Below are positions 34,691-44,436 of a stretch of 64,000 bases of DNA, in pieces. Numbering within the stretch: the stretch's first letter is position 1; each line of letters opens with the position of its first letter. The stretch covers positions 1-64,000 of the forward strand of contig CALXKJ010000009.1 in NCBI GenBank assembly GCA_944388955.1, given 5' to 3'. Made by a program: the position numbers and the translations under genes. The notes under the pieces were generated by a model. It made no database searches and had not been told where the DNA came from. It saw nothing but the letters and a program-made list of their open reading frames with translations. The stretch comes from an uncultured Spirochaetaceae bacterium. GTDB lineage: Bacteria; Spirochaetota; Spirochaetia; Sphaerochaetales; Sphaerochaetaceae.

Positions 34691-35845
34691 TCAATATGTC
34701 CCTTCTGTGGAAAATGTTATGCCCCTGTCTTCCTTGTGCCTTGATTCCTTCCGGCGCTTATCGAGCTCGGAAAGGAATAGATCCTCGTCAAATGGTATTG
34801 TGACCGTCTTATCAAGCCAGGACGAGAGGTAAAGGGCGTTAGATAGCATAAGACCGTTTATTCCCTCATAACCGGGCGCAACAAGCTCACCATGGCCGAG
34901 AATCTTAGCGGCGAATGCGTTAATGACTGCTTTATGCTGTGGATTCTCACCTTCTATATTGATGACTTCCTCCGCGCATTCAGGCTTGTCGAAACCGCCC
35001 TTAGCTGTCACGCAGAATTCCCTCTCGTTCATCGAGAGACGATAGAGCGTAAGCCTATCATTCTCACACACAAGCTTTCCTTTTTCGAGATCGATTTCGA
35101 ATCGGTTAGTGCCAGGGGCATCGCCTGTGGATGTAACGAAAACGCCAGTCGCGCCATTGGAATACTCCCAGTACGCGCTCACATCATCCTCCACTTCTAT
35201 ATCGTGCCATTTACCTACGTGGCAGAACGCCCTCACGCGTTCAGGCATACCGCATATCCATGTGACAAGATCCATCTGATGCGGGCACTGGTTAAGAAGG
35301 ACACCTCCACCTTCCCCATTCCATGTCGCCCTCCAAGCGCCTGAGTCATAATAAATCTGTGTCCTGTACCAATCTGTGATGATCCAGTTGACGCGCTTTA
35401 TCTCACCAAGCTCGCCAGAGGATACCAAATCCTTCATCTTTATATAGAGCGGATTCGTCCGCTGGTTGAACATGATAGCAAAAACAAGCTCAGGATGCTT
35501 TGCCGCCTCCTCGTTCATCTCCCTGACCTGCTTTGTGTAGACACCTGCGGGTTTATCTGAGAGTACATGAAGTCCATGACGAAGCGCATAGATGGCGAAT
35601 TCAGGATGGAAGTAATGAGGAACCTCGATCATCACAGCTTCCACAAGCGAGCTGTCTATAAGCTCATGGCCATCCTCAAAGACGGGAACATCAGGATAGA
35701 TTGATGAGAACCAGTCACGTCTCTCTTTCCTGAGATCGGCCACGCCAGCGATTTCCACTTCAGGACAGTCACCAGCCTTAATCATATTCACATATCCTGA
35801 GCCCATGTTCCCGAGCCCGATGATTCCAAGCTTTACTTTCCTCAT
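34691..35845 (-). CDS. Gfo/Idh/MocA family oxidoreductase
   Basis: 384 residues. N-terminal NAD(P)-binding Rossmann motif GIIGLGNMGSGYV (8-20), then HVLSDKPAG near 93 with the family EKP-like Lys, and a C-terminal alpha/beta domain with NQCPHQMDLVTWI near 185, where His and Asp match the usual catalytic area. GGAG precedes the start, which lies 1 base after the GH38 stop. With the isomerase it probably converts a sugar released by GH38 or GH2. Confidence 0.88.
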   Translation of the reverse strand: MRKVKLGIIGLGNMGSGYVNMIKAGDCPEVEIAGVADLRKERRDWFSSIYPDVPVFEDGHELIDSSLVEAVMIEVPHYFHPEFAIYALRHGLHVLSDKPAGVYTKQVREMNEEAAKHPELVFAIMFNQRTNPLYIKMKDLVSSGELGEIKRVNWIITDWYRTQIYYDSGAWRATWNGEGGGVLLNQCPHQMDLVTWICGMPERVRAFCHVGKWHDIEVEDDVSAYWEYSNGATGVFVTSTGDAPGTNRFEIDLEKGKLVCENDRLTLYRLSMNEREFCVTAKGGFDKPECAEEVINIEGENPQHKAVINAFAAKILGHGELVAPGYEGINGLMLSNALYLSSWLDKTVTIPFDEDLFLSELDKRRKESRHKEDRGITFSTEGTY

Positions 35846-35846
35846 T

Positions 35847-38800
35847 TTATTTCTCCAGAAGAAGCGTAACTATCTCATACGGATGGAATAGAAGTGATAC
35901 AGAGTCCCCTTCAGCTATAGCACACTTCTCTTTCTCTATAAGATTCGTCTCATAGATTTTCCACTCTCCAGAGAAAGCAATCGCAGCTTTCTCTCTCTCG
36001 CCAAGAGCCTCATAAAGACGCACGATCACGCCATTTCCGTCCTCGCTTCTCTTCACTGTATCGACAACAATGCCAGGATTATCGGAAGAGACAAATGAAG
36101 AAAGCATATTCTTATCAGTCGAGGCTGTGTATATACCTCTATTGAGCGCCTCAGCCTCCTTCAGTGTCCCGCCTTCTCTCCATGTCCCTTTATGAGGATA
36201 GAATGCATAGACCGTCTCATGGTGGCCATGATCTGCTCTTACATCAGGGAAAGTACCTGATTTAAGAAGCGAGAGCGTCATGACACCATTCTTGATACTG
36301 TAGCCATATCTGCTATCTGTGATGATAGAGCATCCATAGCCCGGCTCCGAAAGATCAGACCATCTCTGGGCAGGTACTTCAAACTGTGCTCTATCCCAGC
36401 TCGTGTTCTCAGTAGTCGAGCGCTCTATAGCTCCGAACTGTACTTCATACGATGCTTTCGCCGCATGCACATCAACAGGGAACTCCGCCTTGACGATGAG
36501 ATGATCCTCATGCCAATCGATAGAAGTAATGAAGTCAATTCTTCCTGTGTGTCCATAGAAAACCATGTCCTGCTCTACCGAAGAGGACATGAACTGCCTC
36601 TTTATTCTCACGACAGCGCGAACAGATGTGTTTTCAACGATCTCCGCGCTTCCATCTGTCCATGGATAAGGCTTATCAAGATGGTATTCCTCAAGATTCC
36701 AGTTATCGTACTCAAGAGGCCTGTCCTCATACGCGACAATCGCATTGCCTTCCCTGCCTTTTGTGATTATCTCCCTCTCTTCAGCTTTATCGTAAAGCGA
36801 CACGATATTACCATTCCCGCTGAGCGTGACGCGGTAATAAGGTGTCTCAAACTCCGGAAGCGTGCCTTTTATGATATTCCCGCTTCCTTTTGCATCTCCT
36901 GCAAACGTCTTCACGCCATATGAAGGAAGATCTTTGAGAAGATACGCATAGCGTCCATCATAAGTGCTTTCTCCAAAAAGGCCTGAAAGCTCATTATCCG
37001 AGATGTATACCGTATCTGAAGGAAGCGATGTAGTTGTGAATACAGCTGTCTTATCGCCAGTGCTTCCGGAAAGCTTTTCAACAGAGCGCGCTATGATGGC
37101 TTTATCTTTCGAAGCGGCTTCTTCGTACTCCGCGAAAGCTGTCTCATATACCTCCGCAATGGCAGAGCCTGGGAGTATATCATGGAATTGATTGAGCAGC
37201 ATCTTCTTCCATATCCAGTCAAAGTCCGCTGCGGGATACTCAATACCGCTCATGATGGCAATCGCTTCAGCATCATGTGTCAGAGCCTCAATCTTCCTGT
37301 TCCAGCGTTTCTCCTCCGCTACCGATGTCAGGATACCTCTATGATATTCAAAGTAGAGCTCGCCTTCCCACCTTGGGAGCCTTGATGTATCAAGCGTGGA
37401 CTCAAGATGATGGAAAAACTCCCGTACTGTCGTATGCTTCACTCTCGGACAGCGCGCAACAGAATGCTCAAGGCGTCTTGAGTTCTCAAGCATCTGATAC
37501 GTCGGACCGCCGCCGCCATCACCGTAACCATAGCATGTGAGAACATCATCAGTCACATCCTTATCAATGAATCTCTGCCATGTTCCCATTATCTGTGATG
37601 GATTCTGCAAGCCGTTATATGTCGTGTTGAAGACCTTCGATAGTCCTGTCTTGTCATAATTCTTCGTCGATATGAAATGAGCGAGGATCTCGCTGCCATC
37701 AATGCCACGCCAGGTGAAGACATCAAACGGGAAGCGATGGGTATCACTCCAGTTGATTTTCGTAGTCATGAAGTATTTCAGCCCTGATTTTTTCATCAGC
37801 TGCGGGATATTCCCATTGAAACCGAATGCATCCGGAAGCCAGAGCACCTCCTGATGATCGACTCCGAACTCATCGCGATAGAAACGTGTGCCATGGATAA
37901 TCTGGCGTACAAGAGATTCGCCTCCTGTAAGCACTGAATCAGGCTCGACATACATGCCGCCTTCAGCTTCCCATTGTCCTTCCTTTATCTTCTCCCTGAT
38001 CCTCTCATAGACAGAAGGCGCCAGCTCTTTCACGAACTGGTAAAGCTGCGGCTGAGAAAGCATGAATCGCATCTCAGGATAGTGATCCAGGAGATTAAGT
38101 GCAGTGAGCGCGCTCCTGACAGCTTTCTCCCTCGTCTGCTTCACTGGCCATTTCCAGCCAAGATCTATATGAGTGCTTCCGACAGACCATACAGCGACAT
38201 CCGAAGGATTCCTCGACGAAAGATAATTCTCCATGATTGCCCTCGCCTCTGGAATTGAAGCGACAAGAAGCTCATGGCTACGCGTGTCGAGCGCGTCAAT
38301 CGCCTCCTCCAGCACCTTGAAGGCTTTCACTCTCTCCACGTCATTCTCATCAAGGAAATCGGCGCATTCGAAGATATTCTTCATATCATAATAGAGCCCC
38401 ATGACAGTGAAATCAGGAGAGAAGGCATCGAGACGGAAAAGATTCACAGACGATGCATGATTGGAGTACGCGTAGAATGACAGGTGGAATGTATCAGATA
38501 GCGCTGCCTCTTCCGTAAGGACTGCCATTCTGTGGTTCATATCCATAGTGGCTCTGAGTTTTCCATCGAGGTACATCAGTATCTGTGGGTTATCTGTATT
38601 CCAGAGATCGGTATCACCTGTCGAAAGCATGACAGCAAAAGGCTTTTCTGCCTCCATAGGCTTCACATCAGCCATGAATCTGAAATGCCTGTCATGACCG
38701 CCCCATGTGCTGTCTCTTCCGAAATCCTTCCAATCCAGACCTTCATCGGAGACAGTCTCCTGAAGATCATACCCATAGTCCGCAATCTTTATGCCACTGA

Positions 38801-38876
38801 CAGCCTGATTGCTTGTCATCATTTCCTTCTCGATATACTCAAGAATCGCGCGGATTCTATTCCTTCTGTCTTTCAT
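35847..38876 (-). CDS. GH38 alpha-mannosidase
   Basis: 1009-residue cytoplasmic alpha-mannosidase. The zinc motif GSTHIDLGW (233-241) and the nucleophile motif WLPDAFGFNGN with Asp349 are clear, as is NQFHDILPGSAI near 565. The N-terminal beta domain and C-terminal Glyco_hydro_38C-like part complete the family layout. The start was set at 38876 (ATG, AGGAG 5 bases upstream); a GTG six bases earlier would have no room for a ribosome site. No signal peptide, so it acts on imported mannosides. It follows an orphan binding-protein gene, with a terminator between. Confidence 0.92.
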   Translation of the reverse strand: MKDRRNRIRAILEYIEKEMMTSNQAVSGIKIADYGYDLQETVSDEGLDWKDFGRDSTWGGHDRHFRFMADVKPMEAEKPFAVMLSTGDTDLWNTDNPQILMYLDGKLRATMDMNHRMAVLTEEAALSDTFHLSFYAYSNHASSVNLFRLDAFSPDFTVMGLYYDMKNIFECADFLDENDVERVKAFKVLEEAIDALDTRSHELLVASIPEARAIMENYLSSRNPSDVAVWSVGSTHIDLGWKWPVKQTREKAVRSALTALNLLDHYPEMRFMLSQPQLYQFVKELAPSVYERIREKIKEGQWEAEGGMYVEPDSVLTGGESLVRQIIHGTRFYRDEFGVDHQEVLWLPDAFGFNGNIPQLMKKSGLKYFMTTKINWSDTHRFPFDVFTWRGIDGSEILAHFISTKNYDKTGLSKVFNTTYNGLQNPSQIMGTWQRFIDKDVTDDVLTCYGYGDGGGGPTYQMLENSRRLEHSVARCPRVKHTTVREFFHHLESTLDTSRLPRWEGELYFEYHRGILTSVAEEKRWNRKIEALTHDAEAIAIMSGIEYPAADFDWIWKKMLLNQFHDILPGSAIAEVYETAFAEYEEAASKDKAIIARSVEKLSGSTGDKTAVFTTTSLPSDTVYISDNELSGLFGESTYDGRYAYLLKDLPSYGVKTFAGDAKGSGNIIKGTLPEFETPYYRVTLSGNGNIVSLYDKAEEREIITKGREGNAIVAYEDRPLEYDNWNLEEYHLDKPYPWTDGSAEIVENTSVRAVVRIKRQFMSSSVEQDMVFYGHTGRIDFITSIDWHEDHLIVKAEFPVDVHAAKASYEVQFGAIERSTTENTSWDRAQFEVPAQRWSDLSEPGYGCSIITDSRYGYSIKNGVMTLSLLKSGTFPDVRADHGHHETVYAFYPHKGTWREGGTLKEAEALNRGIYTASTDKNMLSSFVSSDNPGIVVDTVKRSEDGNGVIVRLYEALGEREKAAIAFSGEWKIYETNLIEKEKCAIAEGDSVSLLFHPYEIVTLLLEK

Positions 38877-38948
38877 AAACACTCCTGCTAGCTATCTTAC
38901 CGTATTTGGGCAAGCGGCAAAACAGAAAACTCATGTTTCAGAGAAAAA

Positions 38949-38966
38949 CCCGGCCAATTGACCGGG
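38949..38966 (-). terminator. Terminator inside the mannoside-type unit
   Basis: CCCGGTCAATTGGCCGGG on the minus strand folds on itself nearly perfectly (one G-U) and is followed by TTTTTCTC. It lies between the orphan binding-protein gene and the GH38 gene, so GH38 may depend on read-through or its own promoter. Confidence 0.8.
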
Positions 38967-38974
38967 CTATGCTA

Positions 38975-40288
38975 TCAACCTTGCGGCGCATTCAGTATCT
39001 GCTCCGCACGCTCTGTCAGGAGCTCCGCGGCCTCAGATGCGGTGTAGTCACCATATCTTACAGCCTCAATCGTGCTGTTGAGGTAACTCTCAACCTCACC
39101 CTTTCCTGCGGGATCTGGCGGATCAATAGGAGCTGCATCCACAGCAACCTCATTAACATAAGAGAAGTAGATACCTGTATCTTCCGAAACAAGCGGGGTG
39201 ACGAACTCGGAAATCTCCGTATTCACAGGAACACCTCTCTCACCAAGAAGAATCTCATTTGCTTCCTTGCTGTTTGTGAACCAGTCAATGAAAGCAATTG
39301 CCTCATCCTTCACATCAGAGCTCTCCGCTACGGAGAAGAACATCGCTGGCTTCAGGAACCATGATACAGATGTAGCATCCGCGTTATGGGGATAGTTGCA
39401 GATACCAAGCTCAAAGCCTGCGGCATCAGCAGCTTCTGCCATAAACACATACTGATTAGCCATCATATAGTCATTCCATGTAGTTCCCTTAATTACAAGG
39501 CGCTGTGTAGCGTCATCGAGATTGACCTCCGCAACCTGCTCTGGGGAAACTGCGAATGGGGCATCCCTGAACCATGACACGAGCTCGAAATACTTCTCCG
39601 CGGAAGTGCTATCGCCTGCTTTGAGTTCAGCGAAGAAATCTGAGCCGTAATCACGGGCGACCATCTGTGCCGACTGCAGAGCGCCGAAGCTGAAATCTGT
39701 GAGTACTTTGCCATCCGTACCGTCATACACGCGCTGGCTTATATCATAGAGCTCATCGAATGTCGGATTGACAGGCACCTCAATACCAAGAGAATCGGTG
39801 AGAGTCTTGTTATAGAACATAGCTGTTGTATTGGTACCGAGCGAGAGCGCATAGCACTCACCATCAACAGAGCCAGACTCGATGATTGACTGAGGAATCT
39901 TCGATGTATCGAGCGCGCCGCTTTCGATATACTTGTTAAGACCTTCAAGCAATCCTGCTGCAACATATTGCTCGATATAAGAATAATCCATCTGCACGAC
40001 ATCAGGCATATTGCCGCCAGCCGCCATTGCTGAAAGCTTATCCCAATAGCCTGTCCAGTCCGCGAACTGCGCGTTGATCTGTACATCGGGATTGATTTCC
40101 ATATAGAGATCTATGGCTTTCTGTGTAAGATCATTCCTAACAGCAGCTCCCCACCAGTAAATCTCAAGAACTGTCTTTCCAGAATCCTCAGCTGCATTCT
40201 CTGCGGCTTTTGTCTCCTTCGGGCCGCCAGCGAAAAGCATAGCGGAAACAAGGAAGAGACTGAGAATAATCGTCAAGGCTTTCTTCAT
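38975..40288 (-). CDS. Sugar ABC transporter solute-binding protein without own permeases
   Basis: 437-residue family-1 binding protein. Signal peptide MKKALTIILSLFLVSAMLFA, then GGPKETK without a lipobox cysteine. It shares long segments with the binding protein at 47008-48285: EIYWWG, TQKAIDLYM, DWTGYWDKLSA and GGNMPD-VQMDYSY. No permease gene adjoins it; it may feed the permease pair at 45150-46943. It is preceded by the GH2 gene (21 bases) and followed by a strong terminator. AGGAG site before ATG. Confidence 0.9.
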   Translation of the reverse strand: MKKALTIILSLFLVSAMLFAGGPKETKAAENAAEDSGKTVLEIYWWGAAVRNDLTQKAIDLYMEINPDVQINAQFADWTGYWDKLSAMAAGGNMPDVVQMDYSYIEQYVAAGLLEGLNKYIESGALDTSKIPQSIIESGSVDGECYALSLGTNTTAMFYNKTLTDSLGIEVPVNPTFDELYDISQRVYDGTDGKVLTDFSFGALQSAQMVARDYGSDFFAELKAGDSTSAEKYFELVSWFRDAPFAVSPEQVAEVNLDDATQRLVIKGTTWNDYMMANQYVFMAEAADAAGFELGICNYPHNADATSVSWFLKPAMFFSVAESSDVKDEAIAFIDWFTNSKEANEILLGERGVPVNTEISEFVTPLVSEDTGIYFSYVNEVAVDAAPIDPPDPAGKGEVESYLNSTIEAVRYGDYTASEAAELLTERAEQILNAPQG

Positions 40289-40309
40289 TTTCCTACTCCT
40301 TTTTCTATA

Positions 40310-41992
40310 TCATGGAAGGAAGACCTTCCTATATTCCTCAGGTGCAAGCTTCATCGTGCGGTCCGCGTTCATGAGCCCGTTTGTCTCCTGCTCCACATCT
40401 GTAAGCTGCGTATAGCAGAAACCTGCAATCGGAGCAGAGATGAGATGAGAGACAGCATCCTTGATTCTCGCCATGAACTCCTCAGCGTTATGCACTTTAC
40501 CGTAATAACCCCAGGTGTCCTCAGAGCCATCACAGAAAGCGATTCCGCCGAACTCAGTAAGCATCACAGGCTGTCCGGAATACTCTGCGCTTTTGCATAA
40601 CAGCGGCCTGCTCTCGGCAATATTGTTCTCGACGATACGCATCGGATTGTCATATTTTGAAGCTATATCGCTCGCGAAACGATAATCATGGACTGCATAT
40701 ATATCTGTCTCCGAAGGCTGCTCCCATCCATCATTGGTGCTTACAAGACGCGATGGGTCGTAGGAGGAGAGAAGATAATAAAGCGATGACGCGAAATCAC
40801 GCTGTCTATCCCCTGTTGCTATGCCTCCGACACCCCAGCTTTCGTTGAGAGGTACCCATGTGATGATGGATGGATGATTATAATCCCTTGAGACCTGCTC
40901 CATGAGATCAGAGAGCGCGGCTCTCATGCTGAAACCGGTAAATCTATGCCACGACTGGAGCTCTCCCCAGACAATGAAGCCAAGCTTATCAGCTAGATAG
41001 CAGTATCTCGGATCCTCAGCTTTCTGATGCTTACGGGCGCCATTGAAGCCCATCTCCATCGCGCTCCTGATATCTTTCTCCAGAGCCTTTGCATCAGGTG
41101 GAGTGAGAAGCGTATCGGGCCACCATCCCTGATCGAGTACAAGACGCTGATAAAGAATCTTCCCATTAAGATATATCCTGCCATCTGAAACACTCACTTC
41201 CCTCATTCCGAAATAAGTGCTCACTTTATCCTCGTTTCCACCTGACATGATGGTTATATCCGCATCAATGAGATTCGGTGTCTCGGGGGACCAGAGAATG
41301 TCATAATCACGTACATCATCGAATGGGAATGCATATGTGGATAATCCTATACCCTTCTCAACCGGGACTATGACTCTTCCGCGTCTCTTTCCAGAGAGTG
41401 AGAAATCTATCGAAGCATCCCCCGTGTATCCATCAGAGACACAGAGCTCGATATCCACACGCTGCTGCGATACAGAAGGTATGAAATGACAATATTCCGC
41501 CCTGTATTCACCAGCCTTCTCAAGCCAGACGCTCTGCCATATACCAGTAACAGGTGTATACCAGCATCCGAAGTTCTCATCAGTCCAGCGCTGCTTTCCC
41601 ATAGGCAGGTAGCGCGAGTTGCGATCAGTGACTTTCACTTCAAGGACATTCACATCTTCCAGATGGTCGGTTATATCGAATGAAAAAGGTGTGAAGCCTC
41701 CTTTATGGCCCCCTATATAAGCGCCATTCAGATACACTTCTGCCTCATAGTCCACAGCTCCGAAAGAGAGAAGGACTTTTCGTCCATCCTTGCTGTAATC
41801 AAAGCGACGTCTATACCAGACTGTATCATGATGCTCTTTTATCCCGATTCCGCTCCTTTTTGATTCATAGCAGAAAGGCACTGTTATATTCATGTCAAAA
41901 CGAGGCTCATCAAATGAGAATTCCCATGTGCCATCGAGAAGCTCTGTATCCATTCGTATCCAGTCAGGACGCGGGTAATTTATTCTTTCCAT
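40310..41992 (-). CDS. GH2 family glycosidase
   Basis: 560 residues with the three GH2 domains: sugar-binding jelly roll (about 1-165, WYRRRFDYSKDGRKVLLSFGAVDYEAEVYLNG), immunoglobulin-like (about 168-265), and TIM barrel. Acid/base Glu384 is in PLNESWG and nucleophile Glu480 in MLTEFGG. Short for beta-galactosidase or beta-mannosidase (over 800) and close in size to beta-glucuronidases and GH2 variants. The specificity is unresolved; the GH38 neighbour makes a beta-mannoside or N-glycan fragment plausible. No signal peptide. First gene after the region bearing two palindromes. Confidence 0.87.
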   Translation of the reverse strand: MERINYPRPDWIRMDTELLDGTWEFSFDEPRFDMNITVPFCYESKRSGIGIKEHHDTVWYRRRFDYSKDGRKVLLSFGAVDYEAEVYLNGAYIGGHKGGFTPFSFDITDHLEDVNVLEVKVTDRNSRYLPMGKQRWTDENFGCWYTPVTGIWQSVWLEKAGEYRAEYCHFIPSVSQQRVDIELCVSDGYTGDASIDFSLSGKRRGRVIVPVEKGIGLSTYAFPFDDVRDYDILWSPETPNLIDADITIMSGGNEDKVSTYFGMREVSVSDGRIYLNGKILYQRLVLDQGWWPDTLLTPPDAKALEKDIRSAMEMGFNGARKHQKAEDPRYCYLADKLGFIVWGELQSWHRFTGFSMRAALSDLMEQVSRDYNHPSIITWVPLNESWGVGGIATGDRQRDFASSLYYLLSSYDPSRLVSTNDGWEQPSETDIYAVHDYRFASDIASKYDNPMRIVENNIAESRPLLCKSAEYSGQPVMLTEFGGIAFCDGSEDTWGYYGKVHNAEEFMARIKDAVSHLISAPIAGFCYTQLTDVEQETNGLMNADRTMKLAPEEYRKVFLP

Positions 41993-42041
41993 GGTTTCAG
42001 ACTAAAGGCAGGAATCCAGAAGTCAACATAAAATTTGCTTT

Positions 42042-42059
42042 ATCACATAATTATTTGAT
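42042..42059. promoter_or_regulatory. Candidate ArsR-type operator (GH2 side)
   Basis: ATCACATAATTATTTGAT is an 18-bp palindrome with one mismatched pair (centre ATAATTAT). It lies between the divergent GH2 and ArsR-type genes and overlaps a plausible GH2 promoter. Size and style match SmtB/ArsR operators. Confidence 0.5.
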
Positions 42060-42117
42060 TTAAACAACAGGTTTATATCCTATTTATCTACCATATAAGC
42101 TATTTTTATGATTTCAA

Positions 42118-42133
42118 ATTGATTCAAATCAAT
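42118..42133. promoter_or_regulatory. Candidate ArsR-type operator (regulator side)
   Basis: ATTGATT-CA-AATCAAT, perfect 7-bp arms, 67 bp before the regulator start. It shares the TTTGATT-like half-site with the other palindrome and is placed for autoregulation. Confidence 0.45.
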
Positions 42134-42200
42134 ATTTATTGTAGAAAAACTTCTTCTATTCTATTTTCCCATGGTTTATGATGATTGAAAGGAGAAAGAC

Positions 42201-43136
42201 ATGTCGAAGGAATATCTGCTGTCAGCCGAACATGATGAAAAGCTTCTGGAAGTGACAAAAGCGCTATCTAATCCGACACGACTGAAGATACTGAGACTTC
42301 TTTATTACAGGAGCCTGGGAGTCAATGAAATCGCATCGGAGCTGTGCCTTCCGCAATCTACTGCGGCTGTGCATATCAAGAGCCTTGAGGATGCAGGACT
42401 TATCGCATCTGAGACCACTCCTGGGAACCATGGCATAAAGAAGATATGCAGAAGGACAAAGGATCTTATCTCCATTGATTTACGCGGAGACGAGAATGAA
42501 GAGCTGGATTTCTCATCCTCTGTGTCCATGCCGATAGGCGCCTTCACCGATGCCGAGATCAAAGCGACATGCGGAATGTGCAGCGCAAAAGAGCTTCTCA
42601 AAGGCGAAGACAGCCCTTCTGAGTTCTTCTCTCCCGAAAGGCTCAACGCGGAGCTTCTATGGTCATCTTCTGGATTTATTGAATATAGATTCCCTATTCC
42701 GGAAGATCATCTCGGGAAGATACCGAAGCGTATGCTTCTTTCTTTTGAAGCATGCTCGGAAGCCCCGAACTTCAATGAGAACTGGCCATCAGATCTCACG
42801 CTCTGGATCAACGGCACGGAATGCATGACATGGACATGTCCTGGTGACTACGGCAAAAGACAGGGAAGACTCACCCCTGACTGGTGGAACAGAGGAGCCA
42901 CACAATACGGGCTCCTGTACTCATTCGAGATAGGCCCAGAGAGCAGCGCACTCAACCTGCAGAGGATAAACGGGAAATCCGTCTTCGATTTCTCTCTCGA
43001 CAGGAAAGAGAGCATCTCGATAAGGATCGGGAACAAGAATGACGCGGACAACAAAGGCGGCTTCAATCTCTTTGGGCGCTCATTCGGGGATTACGCGCAG
43101 GATATCATCCTCACTCTTGTATATCCACGCTCCTGA
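42201..43136 (+). CDS. ArsR-type winged-helix regulator with a large C-terminal domain
   Basis: 311 residues. Residues about 10-95 form an ArsR-like winged helix (VTKALSNPTRLKILRLLYYR, VNEIASELCLPQSTAAVHIK). Residues about 100-311 are beta-rich with LWINGTECMTWTCPGDYGK and PDWWNRGATQYG, which look like a carbohydrate-binding jelly roll. Such long ArsR-like proteins occur next to glycoside hydrolase genes and probably sense sugars, not metals; no CxC metal site is seen in the helix. Good ribosome site. Divergent from GH2 and ending at the stop of the M48 gene. Confidence 0.82.
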   Translation: MSKEYLLSAEHDEKLLEVTKALSNPTRLKILRLLYYRSLGVNEIASELCLPQSTAAVHIKSLEDAGLIASETTPGNHGIKKICRRTKDLISIDLRGDENEELDFSSSVSMPIGAFTDAEIKATCGMCSAKELLKGEDSPSEFFSPERLNAELLWSSSGFIEYRFPIPEDHLGKIPKRMLLSFEACSEAPNFNENWPSDLTLWINGTECMTWTCPGDYGKRQGRLTPDWWNRGATQYGLLYSFEIGPESSALNLQRINGKSVFDFSLDRKESISIRIGNKNDADNKGGFNLFGRSFGDYAQDIILTLVYPRS

Positions 43137-44417
43137 TCATCTGATGTTAAGATGACTCCGCACCTGATCGATATCGACGCTCTTATAGGCGTCATGATGG
43201 CTTCTCTCCATCCATGAGAGAACATGCTGAAGCCTGTTCTCCATGCTTGGATGTGGATCTGAAAAACCTCCTGAAGGAGCATCGCGAAAAGCTGCCATAA
43301 AGCGCAGAAGTCCCTTTCCTTCCCCTATCTTCACAGCGAATTTGTCTGCGCTGTATTCACATCTCTTGCCTCCCAGGAGATAGCAAATATAATGCACACT
43401 CTGCGTGATTTTGCTCACAAGCCTGTAAAGCATATAGAAGAGCATCCATACGAGATATGTAAAGCCGTTAACTTTCTCTCCGTTCTTCGGGCCAAGACCT
43501 GAAACGAAAGCCCATGGAATCATGATGACGAAGAAGAGCAGGCTGAAGTTCGTGTTGGCTATGGTATTTGCAGTCACATCGTGATGCGCTATGTGACCAA
43601 GCTCATGGCCGACTATTCCCCTAAACAGCTCCGCATCCATGCCTGCCGCATTCATTGTCCCTGTATTGATAGCGACCTTGTTGTGTGCGAACGCAAAGGC
43701 GTTTATGCTCTCATCCTCACACACATAGAACTTCACCTTCATAGGCATGGAGAATGTTTTCTTCCTCGCTTCTTTCTCAGTTCTGATGCATTCATCGAGA
43801 GCCTCTGATGGCAAGAGTCTTTTCATCTTCGATGAGAATGTGAACCACACATTCAGGCGGCAGAATACCCACATGACAATGTAGTAGACGAATGCTGTCG
43901 CGATGTAAGGAGAAAGAGCGGCATTGATAATAGTCTCCATCGCATCGGCACTGAATTCCACGCCCAATAAGGAGAGAGTATCAAACACGAAGCTCGCAGT
44001 GGAAAGCAGAATCCCTGAAGGAATGCGGAAAAGCTCAAAATCATCCATCGTGATGAAAAGAAGAACATAGACAAGTGCTGTCGTCACGACTGTATACGGT
44101 CTCAGGATGAGCTTCCAATAACCTCTGAAAACCACTTTGACAATCACTGAGATAGCCACAATAAGCCCTAATGCAGGCCTCCAGTATCCAGCGATTATAC
44201 TATCGATACCAAGAGATGAGATGAAGGACGATACAGAGTGCGAAAAAGAGGAGAATGCATCTATCAGCAACGATAGAAAATCCGCGATGAAGTCAACACC
44301 AAGCACAGCGAGGATGAAAAGCAGAGCAAAGATCAATGCTAATACGAACAAAACCTTGACCAGTCTCATCATGAAGAAGCTGAGCTTATTTCCTCCCGCT
44401 TTGTATTTGATTGCCAT
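43137..44417 (-). CDS. M48 family zinc metallopeptidase (HtpX-like)
   Basis: 426-residue membrane protease. It has four or five hydrophobic spans in the first 220 residues, then the zinc motif GHELGHIAHHD near 268 and the third ligand in CEYSADKFAVKIGEG near 355. NAFAFAHNKVAINTG precedes the active site, as in HtpX. Probably involved in quality control of membrane proteins. The gene ends right against the ArsR-type gene, tail to tail, and lies 19 bases after the HAD gene. Confidence 0.88.
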   Translation of the reverse strand: MAIKYKAGGNKLSFFMMRLVKVLFVLALIFALLFILAVLGVDFIADFLSLLIDAFSSFSHSVSSFISSLGIDSIIAGYWRPALGLIVAISVIVKVVFRGYWKLILRPYTVVTTALVYVLLFITMDDFELFRIPSGILLSTASFVFDTLSLLGVEFSADAMETIINAALSPYIATAFVYYIVMWVFCRLNVWFTFSSKMKRLLPSEALDECIRTEKEARKKTFSMPMKVKFYVCEDESINAFAFAHNKVAINTGTMNAAGMDAELFRGIVGHELGHIAHHDVTANTIANTNFSLLFFVIMIPWAFVSGLGPKNGEKVNGFTYLVWMLFYMLYRLVSKITQSVHYICYLLGGKRCEYSADKFAVKIGEGKGLLRFMAAFRDAPSGGFSDPHPSMENRLQHVLSWMERSHHDAYKSVDIDQVRSHLNIR

Positions 44418-44436
44418 TTGAGATCCCCCCGGATTA

